A DNA stretch of 64,000 nucleotides from Pseudomonas jessenii (GTDB lineage: Bacteria > Pseudomonadota > Gammaproteobacteria > Pseudomonadales > Pseudomonadaceae), in NCBI RefSeq assembly GCF_002236115.1, contig NZ_NIWT01000002.1:1-64000 (forward strand), read 5' to 3'. The number at the start of each line of letters is the position of its first letter. Position 1 is the stretch's first letter. Under the pieces are notes generated by a model that did not search any database, was not told where the DNA came from, and saw nothing but the letters and a program-made list of their open reading frames with translations. Shown one piece after another: positions 26,769 through 35,348 of this stretch. The translations under genes were made by a program, and so were the position numbers.

Positions 26769-26800
26769 CTGCGGGGCTGTCTTACAGATATGTCCCGCAG
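26769..26800 (+). other. Nested hairpin between the MFS gene and pxpA
   Basis: A 7-bp outer stem (CTGCGGG with CCCGCAG) encloses a smaller stem (CTGT-CTT-ACAG). It starts 9 bp after the MFS stop and ends about 20 bp before the pxpA ribosome-binding site. No T-run follows, so it is not a classical terminator. It may set relative expression of the carrier and the enzyme genes through RNA stability. Confidence 0.5.
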
Positions 26801-26833
26801 CTGAAAAGAATAAAGCCTACAGGAGTGTTCAGT

Positions 26834-27586
26834 GTGAGCCGCCTGCTATTGAACTGCGACATCGGCGAGAGTTTCGGCAGCTGGACCATGGGTCTGGACG
26901 CGAAAATCATGCCCTTCATCGATTGCGCCAACGTTGCCTGCGGTTTTCACGCCGGCGACCCGAGCATCATGCGCAAGACCGTCAGCCTGGCCCTCAGCCA
27001 CGGTGTGCAAGTTGGCGCGCATCCGGCCTATCAGGATCTGGTGGGGTTCGGCCGTCGTTCCATGGCCTATGCCCCCCAGGAACTTCAAGACATTCTGCAT
27101 TACCAGATCGGCGCCCTCGACGGCATCTGCCGGGCCCAGGGCGGTCGTGTCAGTTACGTCAAACCCCATGGCGCGATGTACAACGACATGATGGCCAACC
27201 CGGCACAACTGCGCGCGGTGCTGCAAGCGGTAGCGTCCTATGATCGCAACCTGCCGTTGATGTTGATGGCCACCCGCGACAACAGCGCCGCCCAACAACT
27301 GGGCGATGAATACGGCGTGACCCTGTGGTTCGAGGCTTTTGCCGACCGTGCTTATGACAGCGCCGGCAGACTGGTGTCGCGACAACTGCCGGGAGCGGTG
27401 CATCACGATCCGGAAACAATCATCGAACAGGCACTGACCATTGCCCGTGGCGATCCGCTCACCGCCAGCGATGGCAGCGCCCTGCATTTGCAGGCCAACA
27501 CTCTTTGCGTGCACGGCGACAACGCCAGTTCGGTCGCTGCCGTGCAACGCATCCGTGAAGCCTTGAACCGGCAGAGCGCGTCATGA
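26834..27586 (+). CDS. pxpA: 5-oxoprolinase subunit PxpA (LamB/YcsF family)
   Basis: 250-residue protein with the LamB/YcsF signature: [18 protein letters not shown] at the start, [14 protein letters not shown], the [15 protein letters not shown] block and VKPHGAMYN. PxpA works with PxpB and PxpC to hydrolyse 5-oxoproline to glutamate with ATP in the cytosol. The GTG at 26834 is preferred to one three codons earlier because AGGAG lies at 26821-26825. Its stop overlaps the pxpB start by 4 bp, so the three pxp genes are translationally coupled in the order A-B-C. Confidence 0.95.
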   Translation: MSRLLLNCDIGESFGSWTMGLDAKIMPFIDCANVACGFHAGDPSIMRKTVSLALSHGVQVGAHPAYQDLVGFGRRSMAYAPQELQDILHYQIGALDGICRAQGGRVSYVKPHGAMYNDMMANPAQLRAVLQAVASYDRNLPLMLMATRDNSAAQQLGDEYGVTLWFEAFADRAYDSAGRLVSRQLPGAVHHDPETIIEQALTIARGDPLTASDGSALHLQANTLCVHGDNASSVAAVQRIREALNRQSAS

Positions 27587-28287
27587 AGCTGCGGGTGGAA
27601 GTGGTGGCGCTGGATTGCCTGATGGTGCGCCTGTTCGATGAAATTGCCGAAACCAACATGCCGTGGATGCTGGCGGCCAGTGAAAGTCTGCGCACGGCAT
27701 TTGCCGGGCATCTGATCGATCTGGTGCCGTCCTACACCACCTTGATGGTGCATTACGACTTGACCGCGCTGAGTCCCGCCCAGGCCAGGGAGTTGATTGC
27801 CCAGGCACTGATCGATCTGTCGCCCAATGCGCGTACGCGCGGTACCTGCCATGTGTTGCCGGTGTGGTACGACTTGAGCGTCGGTCCGGAATTGAGCCTG
27901 TTGTCGCAACGTAGCGGGTTGGCGGTGGAGGAGGTGATCCGTCGTCACTGCGAGCGTGAATATCAGGTGTTTGCCCTGGGCTTTGCGCCGGGCTTCGCCT
28001 TCATGGGGCTGGTGGAAGAGGTGCTCGCCGCTCCGCGTCTGAACACGCCCCGCAAGAAAGTCGCCGCCGGCAGTGTCGGCATCGCCGAACGGCAAACGGC
28101 GGCCTACCCGGTGGTGTCGCCTGGGGGCTGGAACCTGATCGGCCGCACACCGGCAAAATTGTTCGATCGCAACCGTGACGGCTACAGCCTGATGAAACCC
28201 GGTGACACCGTACGGTTTGAAGCAATCGGCCACGCCGAATTCATTAACCTGGGCGGTGACGATACGCCACTGGAGGCCCAGGCATGA
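27583..28287 (+). CDS. pxpB: 5-oxoprolinase subunit PxpB (KipI family)
   Basis: 234-residue protein of the KipI/allophanate hydrolase subunit 1 fold. Motifs include [14 protein letters not shown], the [18 protein letters not shown] stretch with its conserved [20 protein letters not shown] and [11 protein letters not shown]. It forms a complex with PxpC for ATP-dependent hydrolysis of 5-oxoproline. Start (ATGA) and stop (ATGA) both overlap the neighbouring pxp genes by 4 bp. A KipI-type sporulation function does not apply in this genus. Confidence 0.95.
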   Translation: MKLRVEVVALDCLMVRLFDEIAETNMPWMLAASESLRTAFAGHLIDLVPSYTTLMVHYDLTALSPAQARELIAQALIDLSPNARTRGTCHVLPVWYDLSVGPELSLLSQRSGLAVEEVIRRHCEREYQVFALGFAPGFAFMGLVEEVLAAPRLNTPRKKVAAGSVGIAERQTAAYPVVSPGGWNLIGRTPAKLFDRNRDGYSLMKPGDTVRFEAIGHAEFINLGGDDTPLEAQA

Positions 28288-29210
28288 GCCGTCTGACCAT
28301 TGAAGCGAGTACGGCGCTGTGCCTGTTGCAGGATGCCGGTCGATTCGGCGTGCGGCATCTGGGCGTGACCCAGGGCGGAGCCGCCGATTGGCGTTCGATG
28401 TCCTGGGCCAACTGGCTATTGGGCAACGGGCTGGATGCGCCGGTAATCGAAATCACCCTTGGCGGATTCACCCTCGTGGCCGAGGAAGATTGCGTGCTGG
28501 CCTTGGCCGGCGCGGATCTTGGCGCGCAGGTGGACGGCGAAGCGCTGGCGCCATGGCGCAGTTTCAGGTTGCACAAAGGTCAGCGTTTGCAATTCACCCG
28601 GCCGCTACTCGGCGCCCGGGCTTATCTGGCGGCGCCGGGTGGGTTTGATGCACCGAAAGTTCTGGGCAGCAGCGCGACGGTGGCCCGTGAAGAACTGGGT
28701 GGCCTGGACGGAATGGGCCATGCGCTGGGTAAAGGCGCGTCCTTGAGCTACTCGGGGAACTCGCTGGTATTGCTGCGGGAGTTGCCAAGCCAATGCGTGC
28801 CGGATTTCACCGGCGAGCCATTGCTGGATCTGGTGCTTGGTGCGCAGATTGGCGAGTTCAGCGGGCAGAGTCTGTTCGATGCGTTCAACAGCGTGTGGAG
28901 TCTTGACAGCCGAGCCGACCGGATGGGCATTCGCCTGTTGGGCACGGCGCTGCAGTACCAGGGCAAACCGATGATTTCCGAAGGTATTCCGTTGGGGGCG
29001 GTGCAAGTGCCGCCTGACGGGCAGCCGATTGTGTTGCTCAATGATCGACAGACCATCGGTGGTTATCCGCGATTGGGGGCGTTGACACCGTTGGCACTGG
29101 CACGGCTTGCGCAGTGCCTGCCGGGGGCGCGGGTGCGGTTGCGGCCGGTGGTGCAGGATGTGGCGCATCGAGAACAGATTCAGTATCTGCGTCAGTTTGT
29201 TAGCCTTTAA
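28284..29210 (+). CDS. pxpC: 5-oxoprolinase subunit PxpC (KipA family)
   Basis: 308-residue protein of the KipA/allophanate hydrolase subunit 2 (biotin-dependent carboxyltransferase-like) fold. Motifs include LLQDAGRFGVRHLGVTQGGA near the start, RAYLAAPGGFDAPKVLGSSA, SRADRMGIRLLG and ISEGIPLGAVQVPPDGQPI. There is no biotin-binding motif, and in this family the domain serves 5-oxoproline hydrolysis with PxpA and PxpB. It overlaps pxpB by 4 bp and is the last gene of the operon, with a REPIN 4 bp after its stop. Confidence 0.95.
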   Translation: MSRLTIEASTALCLLQDAGRFGVRHLGVTQGGAADWRSMSWANWLLGNGLDAPVIEITLGGFTLVAEEDCVLALAGADLGAQVDGEALAPWRSFRLHKGQRLQFTRPLLGARAYLAAPGGFDAPKVLGSSATVAREELGGLDGMGHALGKGASLSYSGNSLVLLRELPSQCVPDFTGEPLLDLVLGAQIGEFSGQSLFDAFNSVWSLDSRADRMGIRLLGTALQYQGKPMISEGIPLGAVQVPPDGQPIVLLNDRQTIGGYPRLGALTPLALARLAQCLPGARVRLRPVVQDVAHREQIQYLRQFVSL

Positions 29211-29213
29211 AAG

Positions 29214-29291
29214 CATCGCGAGCAAGCTCGCTCCCACATTGGATCTTTGCTGTACATAAGACCCTGTGGGAGCGAGCTTGCTCGCGATGGC
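29214..29291. repeat. REPIN, reversed orientation
   Basis: Two REP copies in reversed order enclose an interior of about 28 nt. It lies between the convergent pxpC and VWA genes, where it can act as a 3' mRNA barrier for both. Confidence 0.9.
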
Positions 29292-29310
29292 GTCAGTCCA
29301 GACAACAGAA

Positions 29311-30489
29311 CTACTTGGACAGAAACCGCATCCCTTCCTCCAGCCCGCGAAGGGTCAGCGGATACATCTGGTCCTCAATCAAATCCCGCACGATGTTGGT
29401 CGAAGAGGTATAGCCCCACGTGTCCTTCGGATACGGGTTGATCCAGATGAGTTTCTTGTACTTCTCCTTGAACCGCTGCATCCACACGTAACCGGCTTCT
29501 TCGTTCCAGTGCTCGACGCTGCCGCCCGGCTGGGTGATTTCGTAGGGCGCCATGGCGGCGTCGCCGATGAAGATCACCTTGTAGTCGGCACCGTACTTGT
29601 GCAGCAGGTCCATGGTCGACGTGCGCTCGGAGGTGCGGCGCATGTTGTTCTTCCACACCGATTCATAAATGAAGTTGTGGAAGTAGAAGTACTCCAGATG
29701 CTTGAACTCGGTCTTGCAGGCCGAGAACAACTCTTCGCAGATCTTTACGTGGGCGTCCATCGAACCGCCGATGTCGAACAGCAGCAACAGCTTGACGGTG
29801 TTACGCCGCTCCGGCCGCATCTGGATGTTCAGCAACCCCGCATCCTTGGCGGTGTGATCGATGGTGCCATCGATGTCCAGCTCTTCCGCCGCGCCCTGAC
29901 GGGCGAACTTGCGCAGGCGGCGCAGGGCGACCTTGATGTTGCGGGTGCCCAGCTCGACCGAATCGTCGAGGTTCTTGTATTCGCGCTGGTCCCAGACCTT
30001 GGCCGCCTTGCCCTGACGCTTGCCGGCGTCGCCGACCCGGATGCCTTCCGGGTTGAAGCCCCCGGAACCGAACGGGCTGGTACCACCGGTGCCGATCCAC
30101 TTGTTGCCACCGGCGTGGCGTTCCTTCTGTTCTTCGAGGCGTTTCTTGAACTCTTCGATCAGCTTGTCCAGGCCGCCGAGGGACTGGATCGCTGCCCGCT
30201 CTTCATCGGTCAGCGAGCGTTCGAACTCCTTGCGCAACCAGTCTTCGGGAATCAGCGCCTGCAGGTGGTCGTCGAGTTTTTCCAGGCCATTGAAATAGGC
30301 TCCGAAGGCCCGGTCGAACTTGTCGAAATGCCGTTCGTCCTTCACCAGGATCGCCCGGGACAGGTAATAGAACTCGTCCATGTCGGCGAAGGTCACGCGC
30401 TGTTTCAGCGCGTTGATCAGGTCCAGCAGCTCACGCACCGAGACCGGTACCTTGGCTGCGCGCATTTCATTGAACAGGTTGAGCAGCAT
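29311..30489 (-). CDS. VWA domain protein (CoxE-like), partner of MoxR ATPase
   Basis: 392-residue protein. The N-terminal part is helical and charged, residues about 130-150 are Gly-rich (GGTSPFGSGGFNPEG), and a von Willebrand A domain runs from about 230 to 390. Its metal site reads DIGGSMD at 239-245: the usual DxSxS has Gly in place of the first Ser, which may weaken metal binding. It is encoded 12 bp after the MoxR gene and surely shares its transcript. MoxR-VWA pairs act as chaperone-like systems that assemble or remodel protein or metal complexes; the client here is unknown. CoxE-like is a fold comparison, not evidence for CO metabolism. Confidence 0.88.
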   Translation of the reverse strand: MLLNLFNEMRAAKVPVSVRELLDLINALKQRVTFADMDEFYYLSRAILVKDERHFDKFDRAFGAYFNGLEKLDDHLQALIPEDWLRKEFERSLTDEERAAIQSLGGLDKLIEEFKKRLEEQKERHAGGNKWIGTGGTSPFGSGGFNPEGIRVGDAGKRQGKAAKVWDQREYKNLDDSVELGTRNIKVALRRLRKFARQGAAEELDIDGTIDHTAKDAGLLNIQMRPERRNTVKLLLLFDIGGSMDAHVKICEELFSACKTEFKHLEYFYFHNFIYESVWKNNMRRTSERTSTMDLLHKYGADYKVIFIGDAAMAPYEITQPGGSVEHWNEEAGYVWMQRFKEKYKKLIWINPYPKDTWGYTSSTNIVRDLIEDQMYPLTLRGLEEGMRFLSK

Positions 30490-30501
30490 GGCATCAGCCT
30501 C

Positions 30502-31347
30502 TTAGCGGGTGCCGCGCCGGCTCATGAACGCCAGACGCTCCAGCAGTTGCACGTCCTGTTCGTTTTTCACTAGCGCACCGGCCAGCGGCGGGATGGCCTT
30601 GGTCGGATCGCGCTCGCGCAGCACCGCTTCGCCGATGTTGTCGGCCATCAGCAGCTTCAGCCAGTCCACCAGCTCGGAGGTCGAAGGCTTCTTCTTCAGG
30701 CCGGGCACCTTGCGCACGTCGAAGAACACGTCCAGCGCTTCGCTGACCAGGTCCTTCTTGATGTCCGGGTAGTGCACGTCGACGATCCGCTGCATCGTCA
30801 CGCGATCCGGGAAAGCGATGTAGTGGAAGAAGCAGCGGCGCAGGAACGCATCCGGCAGCTCTTTTTCGTTGTTGGAGGTAATGATGATGATCGGGCGTTT
30901 TTTCGCCTTGATGGTCTCGTCGATCTCGTAAACGTAGAACTCCATCTTGTCGAGTTCTTGCAGCAGGTCGTTCGGGAATTCGATGTCGGCCTTGTCGATT
31001 TCGTCGATCAGCAGGATCACCCGCTCTTCGGATTCGAAGGCTTCCCAGAGCTTGCCCTTTTTCAGGTAGTTGCGAACGTCGTGGACCTTTTCCGTGCCGA
31101 GCTGCGAATCGCGCAGGCGGCTGACCGCGTCGTACTCGTACAGGCCCTGGTGGGCCTTGGTGGTGGATTTGATGTGCCAGGTGATCAGCTTGGCGCCAAA
31201 GGATTCGGCCAGTTGCTCGGCGAGCATGGTCTTGCCGGTGCCCGGTTCGCCCTTGACCAGCAACGGCCGCTCCAGGGTGATGGCGGCGTTGACCGCCAGC
31301 TTCAGGTCATCGGTGGCGACGTAGGCCTGGGTGCCTTCGAACTTCAT
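30502..31347 (-). CDS. MoxR-family AAA+ ATPase
   Basis: 281-residue AAA+ ATPase. Walker A is GEPGTGKT at residues 33-40, Walker B is ILLIDEIDKAD near 110, sensor 1 lies in IIITSNNEKELPDAFLRR, with the arginine-finger region FLRRCFFHYI. Length and motifs fit the MoxR branch, which couples ATP hydrolysis to remodelling of partner proteins together with VWA proteins. It is first in a two-gene operon and has a recognisable promoter 70-100 bp upstream. The client complex is not indicated by neighbours. Confidence 0.95.
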   Translation of the reverse strand: MKFEGTQAYVATDDLKLAVNAAITLERPLLVKGEPGTGKTMLAEQLAESFGAKLITWHIKSTTKAHQGLYEYDAVSRLRDSQLGTEKVHDVRNYLKKGKLWEAFESEERVILLIDEIDKADIEFPNDLLQELDKMEFYVYEIDETIKAKKRPIIIITSNNEKELPDAFLRRCFFHYIAFPDRVTMQRIVDVHYPDIKKDLVSEALDVFFDVRKVPGLKKKPSTSELVDWLKLLMADNIGEAVLRERDPTKAIPPLAGALVKNEQDVQLLERLAFMSRRGTR

Positions 31348-31417
31348 CTGCTAATCCTCGAACGGTAACGCCGACCTGTACGAGGCAGGGCGGGGGGCAA
31401 TAAAAGAGTCAGCCCCG

Positions 31418-31447
31418 ACTATAACGCGGTGTCCGGTCGACTGTGAA
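31418..31447 (-). promoter_or_regulatory. Sigma-70-type promoter of the moxR-VWA operon
   Basis: On the minus strand TTCACA (31447-31442) and TATAGT (31423-31418) are separated by 18 nt. The predicted start lies about 60-65 nt before the MoxR ATG. It is the best sigma-70 match in this gap; strength is by eye only. Confidence 0.6.
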
Positions 31448-31492
31448 CGCAGACGGCTTATTCAGTCTCTGAATGGGGCGTCACTTGGTGAC

Positions 31493-32566
31493 TCAGCCTG
31501 CATCCGGCTTTGGCCGTTCATACCGCGCATTGAATGCCTGGATGAAACCATTGCGCAAAATCTGTAAAAAAGCCTGGAATGCGCTGACATCTTGCTGATG
31601 CACATTACCCTTGAGCTCGACCCGTGTCGCAAACTGGTTTTTGCCCTGGTTTTTCAAGACGGTCTCGGTACCGCCGACGAGGGCTTCCCAAATCGAGCGG
31701 AATAGCCCTTTGTCCTCGCTTTGCACATCCTGCTGCCAGTTGAACACATCGACATCGCGCAGCAATGGCTTGATATAGCCGGTCAGTCGCCCCTTGTTGG
31801 CTGTGGCTTCGATCACCACGTCGCCATGGCCGGCATTGAAGTCGAACTTGCCGTAGGCCGCGGCGAAGTCGTTCAAGCGCTTGAGCTCGATATCCGTGGT
31901 GCGCAAGCGAAACTCGAAGTCTTCGAAGTCGCTCAAGGGATCGAAAGTGGCTGTGGTTTCCAGTGGTGCGTGCCCCAGCAGCAGGGCTTTGCCTTCGAAG
32001 CGCGCATCACGCTTGCCTTTGGTGTCGACCACGTTGGTCAGGTTGTAGATGTTGGCATCCACTTTTGTGGCATTCATGTTCACGGGTGGCTTGGAGTTGA
32101 AGTTGCGAAAGCTGATCTTGCCGTCGTTGATCCGCACTTCGTTCAGGGTAATGGGCAGCAGCTTGCCTAATTGTGCTCGCCAGTCGGTACCCTCGCCGGT
32201 CTGGGAATTTTGCTTGTTGGCGCCATCGACGAAGTTGACCTCGGGTTTGTCGAACTGCGCCTCGGCCACCACTGCGTGGTCATGCCAGAGCGAGTGCCAG
32301 CTGACGGAGAGGTCAATCAATGGCGCATTGACGAAAGGCACGGGGACCTTGCCATTGACCTTGACGATTTTCAGTCCATTGATTTTGTAGGCGCCGCGCC
32401 ACAGGGCCAGGTCCACGTCGGTAATCTGGCCGTGGTAGTCACCCATGTTCGCCAATCTCTCGTTGAGGTAATCGCGCACGATGTAGGGCAGGGCAATGTG
32501 CAAGGCAACCAGCAGCAGAACGAGGCCGGCGAGGGTCCACAGGGGCCAGCTGTATCGACGTTTCAT
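31493..32566 (-). CDS. DUF748 (AsmA-like) protein
   Basis: 357-residue protein with a single N-terminal membrane helix (WTLAGLVLLLVALHIALPYI) and a long periplasmic part typical of DUF748: ITDVDLALWRGAYKINGLKI, then DLSVSWHSLWHDHAVVAEA and LNEVRINDGKISFRNFNSKP. Such proteins belong to the AsmA-like beta-groove group that spans the periplasm and is linked to lipid movement to the outer membrane, but a role for this one is not shown. ATG 32566 (MKRRYSW) is preferred; an upstream Met adds ten unlikely residues. It diverges from cysK. Confidence 0.85.
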   Translation of the reverse strand: MKRRYSWPLWTLAGLVLLLVALHIALPYIVRDYLNERLANMGDYHGQITDVDLALWRGAYKINGLKIVKVNGKVPVPFVNAPLIDLSVSWHSLWHDHAVVAEAQFDKPEVNFVDGANKQNSQTGEGTDWRAQLGKLLPITLNEVRINDGKISFRNFNSKPPVNMNATKVDANIYNLTNVVDTKGKRDARFEGKALLLGHAPLETTATFDPLSDFEDFEFRLRTTDIELKRLNDFAAAYGKFDFNAGHGDVVIEATANKGRLTGYIKPLLRDVDVFNWQQDVQSEDKGLFRSIWEALVGGTETVLKNQGKNQFATRVELKGNVHQQDVSAFQAFLQILRNGFIQAFNARYERPKPDAG

Positions 32567-32695
32567 GGCGGCAAATCTCTGGCTGTCTAAAGCCATTGAC
32601 TGCACTGATAAGCGGACGTTCGACCCGACTGGACGCCTGCGGGCAAGAGGCTTACCTTGATGCCCTATTTCAATGCTGTCGTTAAGGACCCAGCC

Positions 32696-33670
32696 ATGAG
32701 CCGCATTTTCGCTGACAACGCCCACTCCATCGGTAATACGCCGCTGGTGCAGATCAATCGCATTGCGCCGCGTGGTGTGACCATCCTGGTCAAGATCGAA
32801 GGGCGCAACCCCGGCTACTCGGTCAAGTGCCGGATCGGTGCGAACATGATCTGGGATGCCGAGGGCAGCGGCAAACTCAAGCCGGGGATGACCATCGTAG
32901 AACCCACCTCCGGCAATACCGGCATCGGCCTGGCCTTCGTGGCCGCCGCCCGTGGCTACAAGCTGATGCTGACCATGCCGGCGTCCATGAGTATCGAACG
33001 CCGCAAGGTACTCAAGGCACTGGGCGCCGAACTGGTGTTGACCGAGCCGGCCAAAGGCATGAAAGGCGCCATCGAGAAAGCCGGTGAAATCGTTGCCGGC
33101 GACCCGTCGAAGTACTTCATGCCGGCGCAATTCGATAACCCGGCCAACCCGGCCATCCACGAAAAAACCACCGGCCCGGAGATCTGGAACGATACGGACG
33201 GCGCGGTCGACGTGCTGGTGGCTGGCGTCGGAACCGGTGGAACCATCACCGGGGTTTCACGGTATATCAAGAATACCCAGGGCAAACCGATACTCTCGGT
33301 GGCGGTGGAGCCAGTGGTGTCGCCGGTGATCACCCAGGCCCTGGCCGGTGAAGAAATCAAGCCGAGCCCGCACAAGATCCAGGGCATCGGTGCCGGTTTT
33401 GTGCCGAAGAACCTCGATTTGTCGATTGTCGATCGGGTGGAACTGGTCAGTGACGAAGAGTCCAAGGCCATGGCCTTGCGCTTGATGCAGGAAGAGGGAA
33501 TCTTGTGCGGGATTTCCAGCGGCGCCGCCATGGCGGTGGCCGTAAGACTGGCGGAGACCCCGGAAATGCAGGGCAAGACCATTGTCGTGATCTTGCCGGA
33601 TTCCGGTGAGCGTTACCTGTCGAGCATGCTGTTCAGTGATCTGTTTACCGAACAGGAGAATCGCCAGTAA
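32696..33670 (+). CDS. cysK: Cysteine synthase A (O-acetylserine sulfhydrylase)
   Basis: 324-residue PLP enzyme that makes cysteine from O-acetylserine and sulfide. The PLP lysine is Lys44 in [10 protein letters not shown]. The substrate loop [14 protein letters not shown] and the phosphate-binding [15 protein letters not shown] are present, as is the C-terminal [10 protein letters not shown]. Length and wording match the Pseudomonas CysK rather than CysM. ATG 32696 begins the conserved [17 protein letters not shown]. It is divergent from the DUF748 gene and followed by the lpxO leader. Confidence 0.95.
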   Translation: MSRIFADNAHSIGNTPLVQINRIAPRGVTILVKIEGRNPGYSVKCRIGANMIWDAEGSGKLKPGMTIVEPTSGNTGIGLAFVAAARGYKLMLTMPASMSIERRKVLKALGAELVLTEPAKGMKGAIEKAGEIVAGDPSKYFMPAQFDNPANPAIHEKTTGPEIWNDTDGAVDVLVAGVGTGGTITGVSRYIKNTQGKPILSVAVEPVVSPVITQALAGEEIKPSPHKIQGIGAGFVPKNLDLSIVDRVELVSDEESKAMALRLMQEEGILCGISSGAAMAVAVRLAETPEMQGKTIVVILPDSGERYLSSMLFSDLFTEQENRQ

Positions 33671-33818
33671 GTGCCAGATATTGGCGGATCGTGGCTGGCG
33701 CTGACGGTTGAGGCGTTATCGCTGGTTGCGATCCATTGATCTGTTCCGGTTGATGATGGATTGCATCAGCCAGCGTTCAGGCACCTTATGTTAATAAGTG
33801 CTTTGTTGCACATTCATT

Positions 33819-33901
33819 AACATTGAATGTTGAAAAGTGCAGGTTTTCACCGGGGCGGTAGTGTTTATCATGCTGGTAGCCACGTCGGGCAATGGACGTG
33901 G
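33819..33901. promoter_or_regulatory. Dyads upstream of lpxO
   Basis: Two inverted repeats lie in the 263-bp gap before lpxO. AACATT-G-AATGTT (33819-33831) is in AT-rich DNA of the likely promoter region and could be a regulator site. CCACGT-N10-ACGTGG (33880-33901) ends 32 bp before the start codon and could form a hairpin in the 5' UTR. No known PhoP box was recognised. Function is a guess from position. Confidence 0.35.
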
Positions 33902-33933
33902 TGCGGTGCCGTTTATCTTCAAAGGAGTTGTCG

Positions 33934-34872
33934 ATGATCCCGTCGTTTGCCGCGAAAGCCTCGTTGTTGTTGCTGTTTCTCGGTAGCACCCTCTATGTGC
34001 ATTTGCGCGGCAAGGCGCGCCTGCCGGTTTTGCGCCAGTTCGTTAACCATTCGGCACTGTTCGCCCCCTATAACGCCCTGATGTACCTGTTTTCCGGCAT
34101 ACCTTCGAAACCGTATCTGGATCGCAGCAAGTTCCCGGAACTTGATGTGCTCAAGGACAACTGGGAGGTGATTCGCGACGAAGCGATGCACTTGTTCGAC
34201 GAGGGGTATATCCGCGCGGCGGCAAAGAACAACGACGCTGGCTTTGGCTCGTTCTTCAAGAAGGGCTGGAAGCGCTTCTATCTCAAGTGGTACGACAAAC
34301 CGCTGACTTCCGCCGAAGCCTTGTGCCCGAAAACCGTGCAACTGGTCAACAGCATTCCCAGCGTCAAAGGCGCCATGTTCGCGCTACTGCCGGGCGGCAG
34401 CCACCTCAATCCGCATCGCGATCCGTTTGCCGGTTCCCTGCGTTATCACTTGGGCCTGTCCACCCCCAATTCCGATGATTGCCGCATCTTTGTCGACGGT
34501 CAGGTTTACGCCTGGCGCGATGGTGAAGACGTGATGTTCGACGAAACCTACGTGCACTGGGTCAAGAATGAAACGCAAAAGACCCGTGTCATACTGTTCT
34601 GCGATATCGAACGTCCGCTGAGCAATCGCTTCATGACCCGCATCAATCGCAGTATCAGCGCCTGGCTAGGTCGTGCGACTGCACCGCAGAACCTTGATGA
34701 CGAGCGAGTAGGGGGCATCAACCGGGTCTATGCCTGGAGCAAGAACTCCAGCGATAAATTCAGTGGTGTGGTCAAGCAATGGAAGCGGCGCAATCCCGAG
34801 GCCTACCGTGTACTGCGTCCGGTACTGGCGGTGCTGGTGCTGATGTTGCTGGGGTATTGGTTGTTTGGCTAA
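33934..34872 (+). CDS. lpxO: Lipid A hydroxylase LpxO (aspartyl/asparaginyl beta-hydroxylase family)
   Basis: 312-residue Fe(II)/2-oxoglutarate dioxygenase anchored by an N-terminal hydrophobic helix (KASLLLLFLGSTLYVHL) and with a C-terminal one (VLAVLVLMLLGYWLF). Iron ligands are His161 and Asp163 in NPHRDPF and His208 in DETYVHWV, with the 2OG-binding Arg a few residues later in KTRVILF. LpxO adds a 2-hydroxyl to a secondary acyl chain of lipid A at the inner membrane. The ATG at 33934 has AAAGGAG 7 nt upstream. It could be another beta-hydroxylase family member, but the two membrane anchors and length fit LpxO. Confidence 0.9.
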   Translation: MIPSFAAKASLLLLFLGSTLYVHLRGKARLPVLRQFVNHSALFAPYNALMYLFSGIPSKPYLDRSKFPELDVLKDNWEVIRDEAMHLFDEGYIRAAAKNNDAGFGSFFKKGWKRFYLKWYDKPLTSAEALCPKTVQLVNSIPSVKGAMFALLPGGSHLNPHRDPFAGSLRYHLGLSTPNSDDCRIFVDGQVYAWRDGEDVMFDETYVHWVKNETQKTRVILFCDIERPLSNRFMTRINRSISAWLGRATAPQNLDDERVGGINRVYAWSKNSSDKFSGVVKQWKRRNPEAYRVLRPVLAVLVLMLLGYWLFG

Positions 34873-35006
34873 CGCCGGATACAGAATAAAAGAATCGTTC
34901 GTTGTGAGCGGTTTTTTACAGGTTTTCGCGCAATCCCTGAATACCCCTCCAACCGCACAATGCAGACTTTGTACCGACTGTCGTAGCTGGCCTTTTGGTC
35001 GAGTCG

Positions 35007-35036
35007 TTGCAATCCATGTCGAACGCTGGTTATAGT
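35007..35036 (+). promoter_or_regulatory. Sigma-70-type promoter
   Basis: TTGCAA and TATAGT are separated by 18 nt in the long gap after lpxO. The predicted start near 35042 lies directly before a hairpin and about 50 nt upstream of a short proline-rich reading frame, and leads toward the EamA gene at 35370. It is the clearest promoter in the 497-bp gap. Confidence 0.6.
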
Positions 35037-35045
35037 CGGCGCACG

Positions 35046-35068
35046 GTGAGTTTCGGACTCACTTTTTT
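35046..35068 (+). terminator. Hairpin with T6 tail at the predicted transcript start
   Basis: GTGAGT-TTCGG-ACTCAC forms a perfect 6-bp stem followed at once by TTTTTT. It may end the lpxO transcript, 175 bp after its stop codon. It also lies within the first 30 nt of RNA from the promoter at 35007, so it could instead be a 5' stabilising or regulatory hairpin. Confidence 0.6.
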
Positions 35069-35092
35069 ATCCCTCGAATAAAGATCAGCCCA

Positions 35093-35257
35093 ATGCCTGC
35101 ACCCCACTTCAACGCGGTAGTCGATTCAGCGGTCAACGCTGGCGTCGTGCCGTGCGGGAATCAGCAGCCGGGGCAGATCAGTCATTACCCCCCTCCTGTC
35201 AGTCGCACGCCAGTGTGCGCGGTGGTCTCACCGCCAGGCGTTGGCATTTCGGGCTGA
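35093..35257 (+). CDS. Candidate 54-codon leader peptide, proline-rich
   Basis: Frame MPAPHFNAVVDSAVNAG and onward, 54 residues, with ten prolines including HYPPPVSR in the middle and SPPG near the end. Codon third positions are about two-thirds G or C, similar to neighbouring genes. The ribosome-binding site is weak (AAAGA). It is the only plausible frame between the promoter and the EamA gene, and a terminator-like hairpin follows 65 nt after its stop. Polyproline slows ribosomes, so a regulatory leader is possible. No homologue is recognised, and it could also be a chance frame. Confidence 0.4.
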   Translation: MPAPHFNAVVDSAVNAGVVPCGNQQPGQISHYPPPVSRTPVCAVVSPPGVGISG

Positions 35258-35316
35258 TCAGCTGCTTTCTGCTGCTGCCAAGCACGTCTGAAAAAGCGCC
35301 CGCCTGAAAAAAACGA

Positions 35317-35348
35317 CTGAATTTCAGCTTCGGCTGAGTTGGCTTTTT
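35317..35348 (+). terminator. Terminator-like hairpin before the EamA gene
   Basis: A 6-bp stem capped by a stable TTCG loop (TTCAGC-TTCG-GCTGAG) can be extended with small bulges and is followed by GGCTTTTTG. It ends only about 22 nt before the ATG of the EamA gene and would cover much of its leader, so it could attenuate transcription. Confidence 0.5.

Noticed and set aside
29266..30573. Long plus-strand open frame opposite the VWA gene
   Set aside because: Begins within a REPIN and has no protein-family character.
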